This document shows, in pieces, positions 41,281 to 49,101 of a DNA stretch of 64,000 nucleotides; the stretch's first letter is position 1, and every line of letters begins with the position of its first letter. The position numbers and the translations under genes are program-made. The stretch spans positions 1,507,943-1,571,942 of the forward strand of contig CAWKCV010000003.1 in assembly GCA_963848205.1 (NCBI GenBank), given 5' to 3'. The notes beneath the pieces were generated by a model, which worked only from the letters and a program-made list of their open reading frames with translations, did no database searches and was not told the origin of the DNA. Source of the stretch: BOG-908 sp963848205. GTDB taxonomy: Bacteria; Pseudomonadota; Alphaproteobacteria; Acetobacterales; Acetobacteraceae.

Positions 41281-42498
41281 GTGCGCGGCCCCATCTCGGG
41301 CGGGATGGCAAGGCTCGCCCCACCCGACACCACGCATTCGTTGGCGCTCAGCCTGCATGGCTCGATCCACGAGATCGCGGCGGCCGATTGGGACGACTGT
41401 GCGGGCGCGGACAATCCGTTCGTCAGCCACGCATTCCTCGGCGCGGTCGAGGATAGCGGCTCGGCAAGTGCGCGCACCGGCTGGCTGCCGCGCCATGCCG
41501 CGCTGCGCGACGCGTCCGGCCAATTGCTCGCGTGTGTGCCGATGTATGCCAAGGGGCACAGCTACGGCGAGTATGTGTTCGACCATGGCTGGGCGCGCGC
41601 GTTCGAGCAGGCCGGCGGCGATTACTATCCCAAGCTTCAGGTTGCCGCACCGTTCAGCCCGGCGACCGGGCCGCGGTTGCTGATGCGCCCGGGTGCGGCG
41701 GTGGACGAGGCGACATTGGCGGGTGCGCTGGCGCAGGCTTGCCGCGAGATGAAACTGAGCTCGGTGCATGTGACGTTCTGCACCGAGGGCGAATATGCCG
41801 CGTTGGGCGAGGCTGGCTGGCTGCAGCGGCTCGGCGTTCAGTATCACTGGCAGAATGACGGCTATGGGAGCTTCGACGATTTTCTCGCCGCCCTGAATTC
41901 GCGCAAACGCAAATCGATCAAGCGCGAGCGACGCGACGCCAATGCGGCCGGCCTGGTGTTCCGCACATTGCGTGGCGCGGAGATCGAGCGGGCGCACTGG
42001 AAAGCGTTCTACCGGTTCTACGAAAGCACGGTCGATCGCAAATGGGGCAGTGCGTATCTGACGGAGACATTCTTCCCGCTGCTGTCCGAACGGCTGGGCG
42101 ATCGCGTGGTGCTGATGCTGGCCGAAGATGGCGGCAAGCCGGTCGCCGGCGCGCTTAATCTGTTGGGATCGGACACGCTGTTCGGCCGGAACTGGGGTTG
42201 CATCGGCGACTACCCGTTCCTGCATTTCGAACTTTGCTACTATCGCGCCATCGATTTCGCGATCGAGCATGGTCTGGCGCGCGTCGAGGCGGGTGCGCAG
42301 GGCGAGCACAAGATACAGCGCGGCTATCTGCCGTCACCCACCTATTCGGCGCATTTCATCAGCAATCCCGGTTTGCGTCGCGCCATCGGCGACCATCTGG
42401 CGCGCGAGCGGCCGGCGGTCGAAGCGGAGATGGCGGGGTTGATGACGCTCTCGCCGTTTCGCCAGCCGGACGGCGATCAGGCGGGGGGAGACACCTAG
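41281..42498 (+). CDS. DUF482 / FemAB-like GNAT protein
   Basis: A 405-aa protein of the DUF482 (peptidogalycan biosynthesis/hydrolysis, N-acyltransferase-like) family. Typical features are ADNPFVSHAFLGAVEDSGS near the N-terminus, CVPMYAKGHSYGEYVFDHGWA, the LNSRKRKSIKRER segment and the ending EHKIQRGYLPSPTYSAHFI. The fold suggests a double GNAT domain transferring an acyl or aminoacyl group; the reaction is unknown. Start is GTG 41281 or ATG 41305. It lies 15 bases after mntR and may be co-transcribed. Confidence 0.88.
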   Translation: MRGPISGGMARLAPPDTTHSLALSLHGSIHEIAAADWDDCAGADNPFVSHAFLGAVEDSGSASARTGWLPRHAALRDASGQLLACVPMYAKGHSYGEYVFDHGWARAFEQAGGDYYPKLQVAAPFSPATGPRLLMRPGAAVDEATLAGALAQACREMKLSSVHVTFCTEGEYAALGEAGWLQRLGVQYHWQNDGYGSFDDFLAALNSRKRKSIKRERRDANAAGLVFRTLRGAEIERAHWKAFYRFYESTVDRKWGSAYLTETFFPLLSERLGDRVVLMLAEDGGKPVAGALNLLGSDTLFGRNWGCIGDYPFLHFELCYYRAIDFAIEHGLARVEAGAQGEHKIQRGYLPSPTYSAHFISNPGLRRAIGDHLARERPAVEAEMAGLMTLSPFRQPDGDQAGGDT

Positions 42499-42531
42499 CC
42501 CGCGTTCAAGGCCAGCCAGCTGTCCGGTTCG

Positions 42532-42954
42532 TCAGACCGAGACGGTGCCCTCGGCTGGCATTTGACCGTTCGGGGTCATCGCATCGACCGCATGTGGCAG
42601 ATGCTGGCTCAGCTGGGAGAGAAAGTCCTGCGGCTGCATGCCGGCCTGACTGGCCATGCTTTGCACCTGATTCTCCCCGAACACGGATTGCAGCTGCTGC
42701 GGGCTGACCGGCTGGTTGGCGCCATTGCCGACCCAGGACCGGGCGATCTGGCCGAGCCCCGCTTGTTCGAACTGGCCGATGAGGCCGGCCAAGCCGCCTG
42801 CCCCGCCGCCCGGCATGCCGCCGCCGGCGCCAGGGCCGGCCATGCCCATGCCGCCCTGCTGGCCGCCGCCGAGCAGCCCGGCGAGCACACCGCCCAGCGG
42901 CGAACTCGCGCCGCCGCCCATCAACCCGCCGATAACCTGATCGAGCATACCCAT
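42532..42954 (-). CDS. YidB-like DUF937 protein
   Basis: A 140-aa low-complexity protein: MGMLDQVIGGLMGGG at the start, then Gly/Met-rich repeats, then the DUF937 helical end with LGQIARSWVGNGANQPVSPQ and FGENQVQSMASQAGM. The pattern matches YidB-like proteins found across proteobacteria, whose function is unknown. The start ATG follows AGGAAAG. Downstream of it on the minus strand is the convergent DUF482 gene. Confidence 0.87.
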   Translation of the reverse strand: MGMLDQVIGGLMGGGASSPLGGVLAGLLGGGQQGGMGMAGPGAGGGMPGGGAGGLAGLIGQFEQAGLGQIARSWVGNGANQPVSPQQLQSVFGENQVQSMASQAGMQPQDFLSQLSQHLPHAVDAMTPNGQMPAEGTVSV

Positions 42955-42986
42955 CGTACGACTACTTTCCTGAAATGTGCCTGCTG

Positions 42987-43484
42987 CTACGCGACTTTCA
43001 CCTTTTCGTTCTCGCCAGGATGCGGCGATGCGCCCGTCGTGACCGCTTTGATGTAGCCGAACAGGTGGACCATCGTGCTCGACGGCGCATCCCAATATTC
43101 GGCCTGATCCACGCTCACCTGCAGGATGGCGATATCGGGGTCGTCGACGCCCTTGGGAAACCAGGTGCGCATCGCCTCGCCCCAGTGGGCGGCGATCTCG
43201 CCTTTGTCGGTCGTGACTTCGGCCGAGCCGGACATCGAAATGTAGAGCTGGTGGTGGGAGTCCGCGTAGGTGACGCCGACGCGGTGCTTGGCGCCGACTT
43301 CGCTCACTTTGTGGGCGGACGCGTGGGTGTAGAAATACAGCGTGCCCTGGAAATCCTTCTGGGCGGCGACCATCGGCCGGGCGCGCAGATGCGTGCCGTC
43401 CTCGCTGGTCAGCATGGCAACCTGGATATGCTTGATCATGCCCGAGAGCTTCGCCAGCGTTTCGGCGTCAGCGGTATGAGACAT
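42987..43484 (-). CDS. Pyridoxamine 5'-phosphate oxidase-fold stress protein
   Basis: Split-barrel flavin-binding-type protein of 165 aa, resembling general stress protein 26. Motifs: QVAMLTSEDGTHLRARPMVA, GTLYFYTHASAHKVSEV, RVGVTYADSHHQLYISMSG and the ending AEYWDAPSSTMVHLFGYIKA. Such proteins bind FMN or related cofactors; no catalytic role is assigned. Start ATG at 43484 (MSHTAD) follows GAGGAGC. Probably transcribed with the YidB-like gene. Confidence 0.88.
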   Translation of the reverse strand: MSHTADAETLAKLSGMIKHIQVAMLTSEDGTHLRARPMVAAQKDFQGTLYFYTHASAHKVSEVGAKHRVGVTYADSHHQLYISMSGSAEVTTDKGEIAAHWGEAMRTWFPKGVDDPDIAILQVSVDQAEYWDAPSSTMVHLFGYIKAVTTGASPHPGENEKVKVA

Positions 43485-43602
43485 CGGTGGGCTCCTCGTT
43501 TTCGTGATTGCAGGTGTTGACGCGCGCGGGGCCCCAAGTTTCCCAAAGCGCGCTCGCCGCACCGGGTTTGCGGGCGCCGGGGCGTGTGGCAGGTTCGCGC
43601 CC

Positions 43603-44355
43603 ATGCGAATCACCCCTCCTTCTGCCGGCGTCTTGGCCGCTGCCCTTCTCCTTACGGTCGCCGGCAGTGCGCCGGCACAGGATGCGGCCACGATCACCCG
43701 GCTGCAGGATGCGGTGATCCGCGCGCGCGGCAGCACCATCAGCATCCGCCGCCTGCCGATCGAGACACCGACCGGCCGCGTGTTCCGCGACGTCGTGATC
43801 GAACTGCATGCCGACGCGCAGGGCCGCGTAAGCGTGGTCACCGCCGGACCCGCCGCCGCGGCGCCGCCGGTGGCGGCCGTTTCAGGGCAGACGCGGCTGG
43901 CCGTGCAGTCCGTGCCGAGCGGCCAGCCGACGCAGGCGGAGCTGCCGCAGAAGGTGTCGGCGCCGATCGTGATGCAGATTTTCCGCGCCGGGACCTACAG
44001 CGCCGCGGATGGCGGGCTCGTTCGGGTGCAGGACCGCGGCAACGACCTGGTGCATCACCTGCCCGCCTGGTCGCTGAGCACGGACGCGAACGCCACGTTG
44101 GGCGACGCGCTGTGGTGGTCCGGCCCGCCGGAGATGAACCCGAAGAGCGCGCGCCTGCGCCGTGCGGAGATCACCGGCACCGAGTATGCGTATGGTGTGT
44201 CCAACGCCGGCAATAGCGAGATGTTCGGCACCGGGTCGCTGATCGGCGTGGCGCAGCAAGGCAACACGCTGCGCATCGTCAGCTTCCATCATGGCTGCTG
44301 TTCCGACCAGGAGACGCCGGCCGCTTCCATCACCTACACGTATGTCGGGCCATGA
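43603..44355 (+). CDS. Exported protein of unknown function
   Basis: A 250-aa protein with a signal peptide (AGVLAAALLLTVAGSAPAQDA). The N-terminal third is helix plus strands with an Ala/Pro/Val linker; the C-terminal half (PAWSLSTDANATLGDALWWSG, FHHGCCSDQETPAASITYTY) is beta-rich with a CC pair near the end that could form a disulfide. No family recognised. Its stop overlaps the start of the VOC gene (ATGA), suggesting an operon. Confidence 0.7.
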   Translation: MRITPPSAGVLAAALLLTVAGSAPAQDAATITRLQDAVIRARGSTISIRRLPIETPTGRVFRDVVIELHADAQGRVSVVTAGPAAAAPPVAAVSGQTRLAVQSVPSGQPTQAELPQKVSAPIVMQIFRAGTYSAADGGLVRVQDRGNDLVHHLPAWSLSTDANATLGDALWWSGPPEMNPKSARLRRAEITGTEYAYGVSNAGNSEMFGTGSLIGVAQQGNTLRIVSFHHGCCSDQETPAASITYTYVGP

Positions 44356-44771
44356 GCGTGCCGCGGCTGGGCCATGTGCTCGAGACGTCGCTGTATGTGG
44401 CGGACCTCGATGTCAGCCACGATTTTTATGCGCGCGTGTTCGGCTTCGAGCAGTTCCTGCGCGATGAGCGGATGTGCGCGATGGGTGTACCCGGCGCGGG
44501 CGTGCTGCTGCTGTTCGTGACCGGCGGTTCCGCCGAACCGAGCGAGACGCCGCAGGGAACCATCCCTGCGCATGACGGGCGTGGCACGCAGCATCTGGCG
44601 TTCGCCATTCCGCGCAACGAGCTCGATGCGTGGCAGGCGCATTTCGCCGCGCAGGATTTGGCGGTCGAGAGCCGGATTACCTGGCCGCGCGGGGGGACGA
44701 GCCTTTACGTGCGCGATCCGGACGGGCATTCGGTGGAGGTGGCGACACCTGGCCTTTGGCCGAGCTTTTGA
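44352..44771 (+). CDS. VOC/glyoxalase family protein
   Basis: A cytosolic VOC protein of 139 aa. Opening VPRLGHVLETSLYVADLDVSHDFYARVFGFEQ, central HLAFAIPRNELDAWQ, and ending TSLYVRDPDGHSVEVATPG with the metal-type Glu. Metal ligands His7 and the late Glu are consistent with a metal-dependent dioxygenase, isomerase or thiol transferase. Coupled to the exported protein upstream. The substrate is unknown. Confidence 0.88.
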   Translation: MSVPRLGHVLETSLYVADLDVSHDFYARVFGFEQFLRDERMCAMGVPGAGVLLLFVTGGSAEPSETPQGTIPAHDGRGTQHLAFAIPRNELDAWQAHFAAQDLAVESRITWPRGGTSLYVRDPDGHSVEVATPGLWPSF

Positions 44772-44808
44772 ACGAAGGACTGCTTTTTGATAAAACAGAC
44801 TGCCTGCC

Positions 44809-45198
44809 TTGCCTGAAGACTCTCCCCGCGGCGAACTCGCCCTTCGCATCCCCGCCGTCCCCGCCGACACCAATGCCTCCGGCGACATTTTCGGCGGCTG
44901 GATCATGGGCATCATGGACATGGCCGCCGGCTCGACCGCGCACGAGCTCGCCTCGGGCCGCGTGGCGACCGTTGCCGTATCGGACCTGGTATTCCTGCGC
45001 CCGGTGCATGTGGGCGACCTGATCAGCTGCTACGCGGAACTGATCAAGGTGGGCCGCACCAGCATCACGATCGACGTGGATGTATGGGCGCGCCGGACGA
45101 TGCCGATCCGGCACGAGCGCGTGACGAAAGCGCGCTTTGTGATGGTCGCCGTGGACGCCGAGGGGCGGCCGCGTCTGGTGGACGCGACGCGGACGTGA
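44809..45198 (+). CDS. Acyl-CoA thioesterase, YciA-like hotdog fold
   Basis: A 129-aa hotdog thioesterase with a TTG start. The motif NASGDIFGGWIMGIMDMAAGSTAHELA carries the catalytic Asp/Gly region and VATVAVSDLVFLRPVHVGDLISCYAELIKVGRTS follows, as in YciA. It hydrolyses acyl-CoA esters. The short gap upstream contains only a faint similarity to the hairpin repeat. Confidence 0.92.
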   Translation: MPEDSPRGELALRIPAVPADTNASGDIFGGWIMGIMDMAAGSTAHELASGRVATVAVSDLVFLRPVHVGDLISCYAELIKVGRTSITIDVDVWARRTMPIRHERVTKARFVMVAVDAEGRPRLVDATRT

Positions 45199-45205
45199 CG
45201 TTGCG

Positions 45206-45541
45206 ATGATGACGCTGCGGCAGACCGCGATGGCCAGGCTCGGGATAGGCGTGCTGCAAGCCGTATGCCTGTATCTGCTGATCGAGGCTGCCAAGGCGCC
45301 GCCAAGTTGGCCGGCAACACATCCGTCGCTCGCGACGCCGTTGTTGGCGGTGTCGTTGCTGATCCCGACGGCGGCGCTGTTCGGCGTCGCGCAGCTGCGG
45401 CTGCGTCCATTGGCGATTTGGCTGGCGGCAGCTGCATTGATGCTTGCTGGGCTGGCTTACTTGGGCGTTGGCGGCCGCATCTGCCAAGCATCGGTGGGCA
45501 TACGCTTTGCAACCAGCAACGCCATCACGCATTGTGATTGA
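45206..45541 (+). CDS. Truncated DUF4153-like membrane protein
   Basis: A 111-aa protein resembling only the N-terminal part of DUF4153 membrane proteins, which are usually several times longer. Similar features: ARLGIGVLQAVCLYLLIEAA, WPATHPSLATPLLAVSLLIP and IWLAAAALMLAGLAYLGV, giving three transmembrane helices. After residue 92 the sequence (CQASVGIRFATSNAITHCD) is not family-like and stops 6 bases before the convergent debranching enzyme gene. Probably a 3'-truncated gene; expression is possible. Confidence 0.6.
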   Translation: MMTLRQTAMARLGIGVLQAVCLYLLIEAAKAPPSWPATHPSLATPLLAVSLLIPTAALFGVAQLRLRPLAIWLAAAALMLAGLAYLGVGGRICQASVGIRFATSNAITHCD

Positions 45542-45547
45542 GCAGTG

Positions 45548-47701
45548 TCAGGCGGCGTGATCCAGCATTCGTCCGAAAGCCCGCCGTTCGACCATCGAGG
45601 CATCCCCGGAGACAACCTCGTAATCGGTTGTCTCGCCATTGCGCCAGAATCGGATCGTGTAGTCCTTTCCTGAGATGGTGAAGCTGCTGATGGTGGCGGC
45701 AGGCATCCAGTCCGGCAGCGCCGGGTCGACATAGATTTTGTGGCACACCGGGTCGGCGATCAGGCCGAGCATCGCTTGCAGCAGCATGAAAGCAGAGCCT
45801 GCGGCCCAGGCTTGCGGCACGTTGGCGCCGAGATACTGCACCGGGAAATTCGTGCCGTCTTTCTGGATGCCGGCATAGAGCTCCGGGAGCTGGTTGCTTT
45901 GGAAATGCGACGCCGCACCGCTGATATCGCGAGCGATGCGGGCGGCTTCAGCATGGAAGCCGTAGCGCTTGAAGCCGAGCGCGATGATCCCGTTATCGTG
46001 CGGCCACACGGCGCCAAGCTGGTAAGCGTACGGGTTGAACGAGACATGCTCAGCCGAAAGCGTGCGTATGCCCCAGCCGGACCACATATCCGGCTGCATC
46101 AGGCGCGCGACGACGCGGGCGGCGCGCTCCGCCGGGACGATTCCGGACCACAGAAGATGGCCCGGATTGGAGGCCACCGTGAGCACCGGTTTCTTGTCGC
46201 CGTCCAACGTGTAGGCATAGAAGCCCGAAGCTTCGTCCCAGAACACGTCGTTGAATTTGCGGAACAGCTCGGCGGCTTTCGCCCGCAGCTCCTTCGCGCG
46301 CGCCTGGTTTCCAAGATAAGCGTAGCAATCGGCCATGCGCAGCCAGGCATCATAGACATAGCCTTGCAACTCGCACAGTGCCTTCGGGCCGCGCACGTTC
46401 TTGCCGTCCGGATACATCACGGCCTCGCCGCTATCCTTCCAGCCCATGTTCTCGTAGCCGGCGGACGAGCGCGTCTGGTATTCCTGGAAGCCGTCGCCGT
46501 CGCGATCACCGAATTTGTCGATCCATTCCAGGCATGCTTCCGCAGTGTCGATGTGTTTTTCAAGCAGATCGCGGTCGCCGGTCGCGCGCCAGGCGGCGTG
46601 CAGCGTGATCAGCCACAACGGCGTCGCGTCCGCGGTGCCGTAATACGGCGTGTGCGGTATCAGCTTGAAATGCGCCAATTCGCCAAGGCGGAGTTCGTGC
46701 ATGATCTTGCCCGGTTCGGCGTCGCGATAATCGTCGCGTTCCGTTGCCTGCAATCGCCCCAAAACATCGAGCGTGGTGCGGGCGAACTCCGGATAGACCG
46801 TAATGTTCTGCAACGAGACCAGCAGGCTATCGCGGCCGAATGGCGCCATGAACCAGGGCAGCCCGGCAGCCGGCATGAAGCTCATATGGTCGCCTTCGCC
46901 GGTCGGCAGGCGAAGTGCCGCCATGTCGTCGATCGCCTGGTGAAAGAATCGATAGAACTCTTCGTTCGGTGTCGCCAATTTCAGAACACGCTTTTGCCAG
47001 GCTTGAAGATCTGCGGCATTGCGGCTTTCGGGATCGGTGAGCGCGCAATGTGCGGGAGGTGCGAGGCATTCCTTGCCGTCGGTCAGGCTGTATTCCAGGC
47101 AGCAATGCCAGCTTGCCCCGGGCTTGAGGTCCACCTCGAAGCTCAGCCTTCCGTTTGCGTAAACCGTCTTCGCATGGCACGCCTCGATGGTGACGGCGCG
47201 CACGAAATCTTCGTTGCGATAGGTGTTGGTCAGCACCTGGGCGTGCGGATCCCACTCGGTCGTGATCTGTCCACGTCGCACAATCTTCCCCGATTTGACT
47301 TCGAACACATCGGCAAAATCGCAGCGTATCGAGACTTCAAGGCTGAAGCGCACCGGCTTGGTGCCGAAATTGGTAACATCGAGATCCTCGTGCAGTCCGC
47401 CGCTGATTTCGCGGCTGATCACCAGGGACAATGTGCGTTCGGCGACCTCGCCGTCGCCGGTGAGGAACTTGTCGTTGGTGAGGAACACGCGCGCGGAAAA
47501 ATACGTGATGGCGCCGCCATTGAGCAGCCGCCACGGCGCGCCGTTGGCAAATACCGACCAAGCGCTGATCAGCCGGGTGTCACGAAAATACAAGCCCCGC
47601 TCAGTCGGCCACGTAATCTGCCCATCCTCCTGGCTGACAAGAACCGTCTGCGCCTGATGGATAGCAATCTGCGGCGGCCCAACCTGAACTCTGAACGGCA
47701 T
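45548..47701 (-). CDS. Amylo-alpha-1,6-glucosidase (glycogen-debranching family) 1
   Basis: A 717-aa protein with an N-terminal glycogen-debranching domain (QIAIHQAQTVLVSQEDGQIT, RGLYFRDTRLISAWSVFANG) and a C-terminal (alpha/alpha)6 glycosidase domain. Family blocks: MAPFGRDSLLVSLQNI, YYGTADATPLWLITLHAA, MGWKDSGEAVMYPDGK and AVWPHDNGIIALGFKRYG. No signal peptide. It is thought to act on alpha-glucan branch points or related alpha-glucosides. The start at 47701 (MPFRVQ) is preferred; the frame opens at 47728. A related enzyme lies 1.4 kb away. Confidence 0.9.
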   Translation of the reverse strand: MPFRVQVGPPQIAIHQAQTVLVSQEDGQITWPTERGLYFRDTRLISAWSVFANGAPWRLLNGGAITYFSARVFLTNDKFLTGDGEVAERTLSLVISREISGGLHEDLDVTNFGTKPVRFSLEVSIRCDFADVFEVKSGKIVRRGQITTEWDPHAQVLTNTYRNEDFVRAVTIEACHAKTVYANGRLSFEVDLKPGASWHCCLEYSLTDGKECLAPPAHCALTDPESRNAADLQAWQKRVLKLATPNEEFYRFFHQAIDDMAALRLPTGEGDHMSFMPAAGLPWFMAPFGRDSLLVSLQNITVYPEFARTTLDVLGRLQATERDDYRDAEPGKIMHELRLGELAHFKLIPHTPYYGTADATPLWLITLHAAWRATGDRDLLEKHIDTAEACLEWIDKFGDRDGDGFQEYQTRSSAGYENMGWKDSGEAVMYPDGKNVRGPKALCELQGYVYDAWLRMADCYAYLGNQARAKELRAKAAELFRKFNDVFWDEASGFYAYTLDGDKKPVLTVASNPGHLLWSGIVPAERAARVVARLMQPDMWSGWGIRTLSAEHVSFNPYAYQLGAVWPHDNGIIALGFKRYGFHAEAARIARDISGAASHFQSNQLPELYAGIQKDGTNFPVQYLGANVPQAWAAGSAFMLLQAMLGLIADPVCHKIYVDPALPDWMPAATISSFTISGKDYTIRFWRNGETTDYEVVSGDASMVERRAFGRMLDHAA

Positions 47702-47723
47702 GTCCGAAACCCCAAAACCAGAT

Positions 47724-47762
47724 AGCAAAAGTTTGTGCTTCTTCCTTAGAAAAGAAGCCTTG
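47724..47762. repeat. Palindromic repeat unit (copy 13)
   Basis: GCAAAAGTTTGTG is followed by hairpin 47737-47758 (arms GCTTCTT and AAGAAGC). It lies between the debranching gene start and the methyltransferase stop, both on the minus strand. Confidence 0.75.
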
Positions 47763-47767
47763 CTTGC

Positions 47768-48970
47768 CTATGACGTATAAACCGCCACCCCCACGCTCCG
47801 CTTACCCGGAACAGGCTGCGACACACCCGGCCCGACCATCCGCACAGCCAGCGGCCCCGGACGATCCAGCCGCAATTCGGCCACCAGATTACGTTCGACC
47901 AAACTCGTCGAAAGTTTCGCGCCGTTCATCCACAACGTGCATTGCGCGAGATAGCCGGGGGCGCTTTCCATCATCGACGGCAACACGAGCCGCACACGGC
48001 AAGGATAGGTCGGCAGCGGCTGCAAAACCCAGTCGAGCTCCGGCGCGGCACTCCAGCGGAAGTCGCCCGGTGGCGGCCGTTCGATGCCCCACCAGCCGGA
48101 GATCGGTCCCGGCAGAGCCTGCCGGTCATCGGGGGCGTGCAGATTGCGCACGAACAGCGGCACGTGCAGCGCGCTTGTCACATGCGTCGAAATCGCCGAG
48201 GGCGGCCAAGACGCGAGCGCGCACAGGCCGGTATCGCCGCGCAAGCCGAAGCCCAGCCGTTCGGCCAAGGCCGCCATTGAGTCCGTAGAGAAGATCGAGC
48301 AATGGCCGTTGCGCGGGCTGATATACCACCAGCTCGCTTTGACCGTCGCGATGTTGGCAGGCTGAAAGCCGGAACTGAACAGGATGGCCGCACCCGGTTT
48401 TGCGTACCGCGCCACGTCGGCAAGCACATCCTGCGGCTGCGGCGCATGCTCGATCACCTCGAACATCGTGATCAGGTCGAACAGTCCTTCGGGCTTTTCC
48501 GGCTGGGTAAACGGGTCGTAGGACGTGACGCCGGTGTGCCCGAGCGCCGCCATTGCGCGCCCGAACAGGCCGCTGCCGGAGCCGTAATCGAGAATGCGCG
48601 GGCTCGCATCCAGACCCTCCAGCAGACGCGCGACAGCTTCGGCATCCTTGGCGGGACGCACGCCGGCATAGGCGCCATCCACCTTGATGTAGTCGTCGTT
48701 GTAGATAAACCGCGCGAAATCCTGGCCCGACCAATCGTCGAAAAACCGGGTGAAGATGAAGCCGCAGCGGCTGCAGCGGTGATAGGCGACGGGTATGCCG
48801 GAGAGGCCGAAATTGTAGCCGCCGTTGGGGGCGCAGAATTTCTGGAAATCGACGACGTCGAACGGGGGGGAAACCTGGCCGCAGAGCTTGCAAGGGCAGG
48901 CTTGGGTGAAGCGGGTGGATTGGTTGAGCGGGGGGAGCGCGGCTAGAGCGCGTTTGAGTTTGGGGGTCAT
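47768..48970 (-). CDS. Class I SAM-dependent methyltransferase with zinc-type N-terminus
   Basis: A 400-aa protein. The N-terminus has two cysteine pairs (CPCKLCGQ and YHRCSRCGFIF) suggesting a zinc ribbon, as in methyltransferases acting on sugars or polyketides. The Rossmann domain has motif I ILDYGSGSGLFGRAM, acidic SYDPF, and LITMFEVIEHAPQP. The last 120 residues are a beta-rich domain of unknown role. It sits between two debranching-type enzymes on the same strand; a link to alpha-glucan modification is only inferred. The stop lies just past a repeat, and a repeat doublet precedes the start. Confidence 0.85.
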   Translation of the reverse strand: MTPKLKRALAALPPLNQSTRFTQACPCKLCGQVSPPFDVVDFQKFCAPNGGYNFGLSGIPVAYHRCSRCGFIFTRFFDDWSGQDFARFIYNDDYIKVDGAYAGVRPAKDAEAVARLLEGLDASPRILDYGSGSGLFGRAMAALGHTGVTSYDPFTQPEKPEGLFDLITMFEVIEHAPQPQDVLADVARYAKPGAAILFSSGFQPANIATVKASWWYISPRNGHCSIFSTDSMAALAERLGFGLRGDTGLCALASWPPSAISTHVTSALHVPLFVRNLHAPDDRQALPGPISGWWGIERPPPGDFRWSAAPELDWVLQPLPTYPCRVRLVLPSMMESAPGYLAQCTLWMNGAKLSTSLVERNLVAELRLDRPGPLAVRMVGPGVSQPVPGKRSVGVAVYTS

Positions 48971-48971
48971 G

Positions 48972-49100
48972 GAGGAAGGAAGCGTTCTTTTTTGAAAAAA
49001 AGAACCAAAAAACTTTTGCTACGCTGTCGCGAGCTCACGACCGGCACACGCCAGACTGACGAAAGTTTTTTTGGTCCTTTTTTCAAAAGAGGACGGCTTG
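48972..49100. repeat. Inverted palindromic repeat doublet (copy 14)
   Basis: The left unit GGAAGGAAGC is followed by hairpin 48984-49005 (arms GTTCTTTTTT and AAAAAAGAAC region), CAAAAAACTTTTGCT and GC tail ACGCTGTCGCGAGC. The right unit in opposite orientation has GAAAGTTTTTTTG followed by hairpin 49074-49094 (arms GTCCTTTT and AAAAGAGGAC). This is the best preserved full element in the window, about 125 bp. Confidence 0.9.
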
Positions 49101-49101
49101 C

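Noticed and set aside
44775..44806. Another repeat copy before the thioesterase gene (GGACTGCTTTTTGATAAAAC)
   Set aside because: Only a vague resemblance; no paired arms and no conserved flanks.
45740..47725. Plus-strand ORF of 661 codons opposite the first debranching enzyme
   Set aside because: Antisense shadow with His/Arg-rich composition; the minus-strand protein has clear family motifs.
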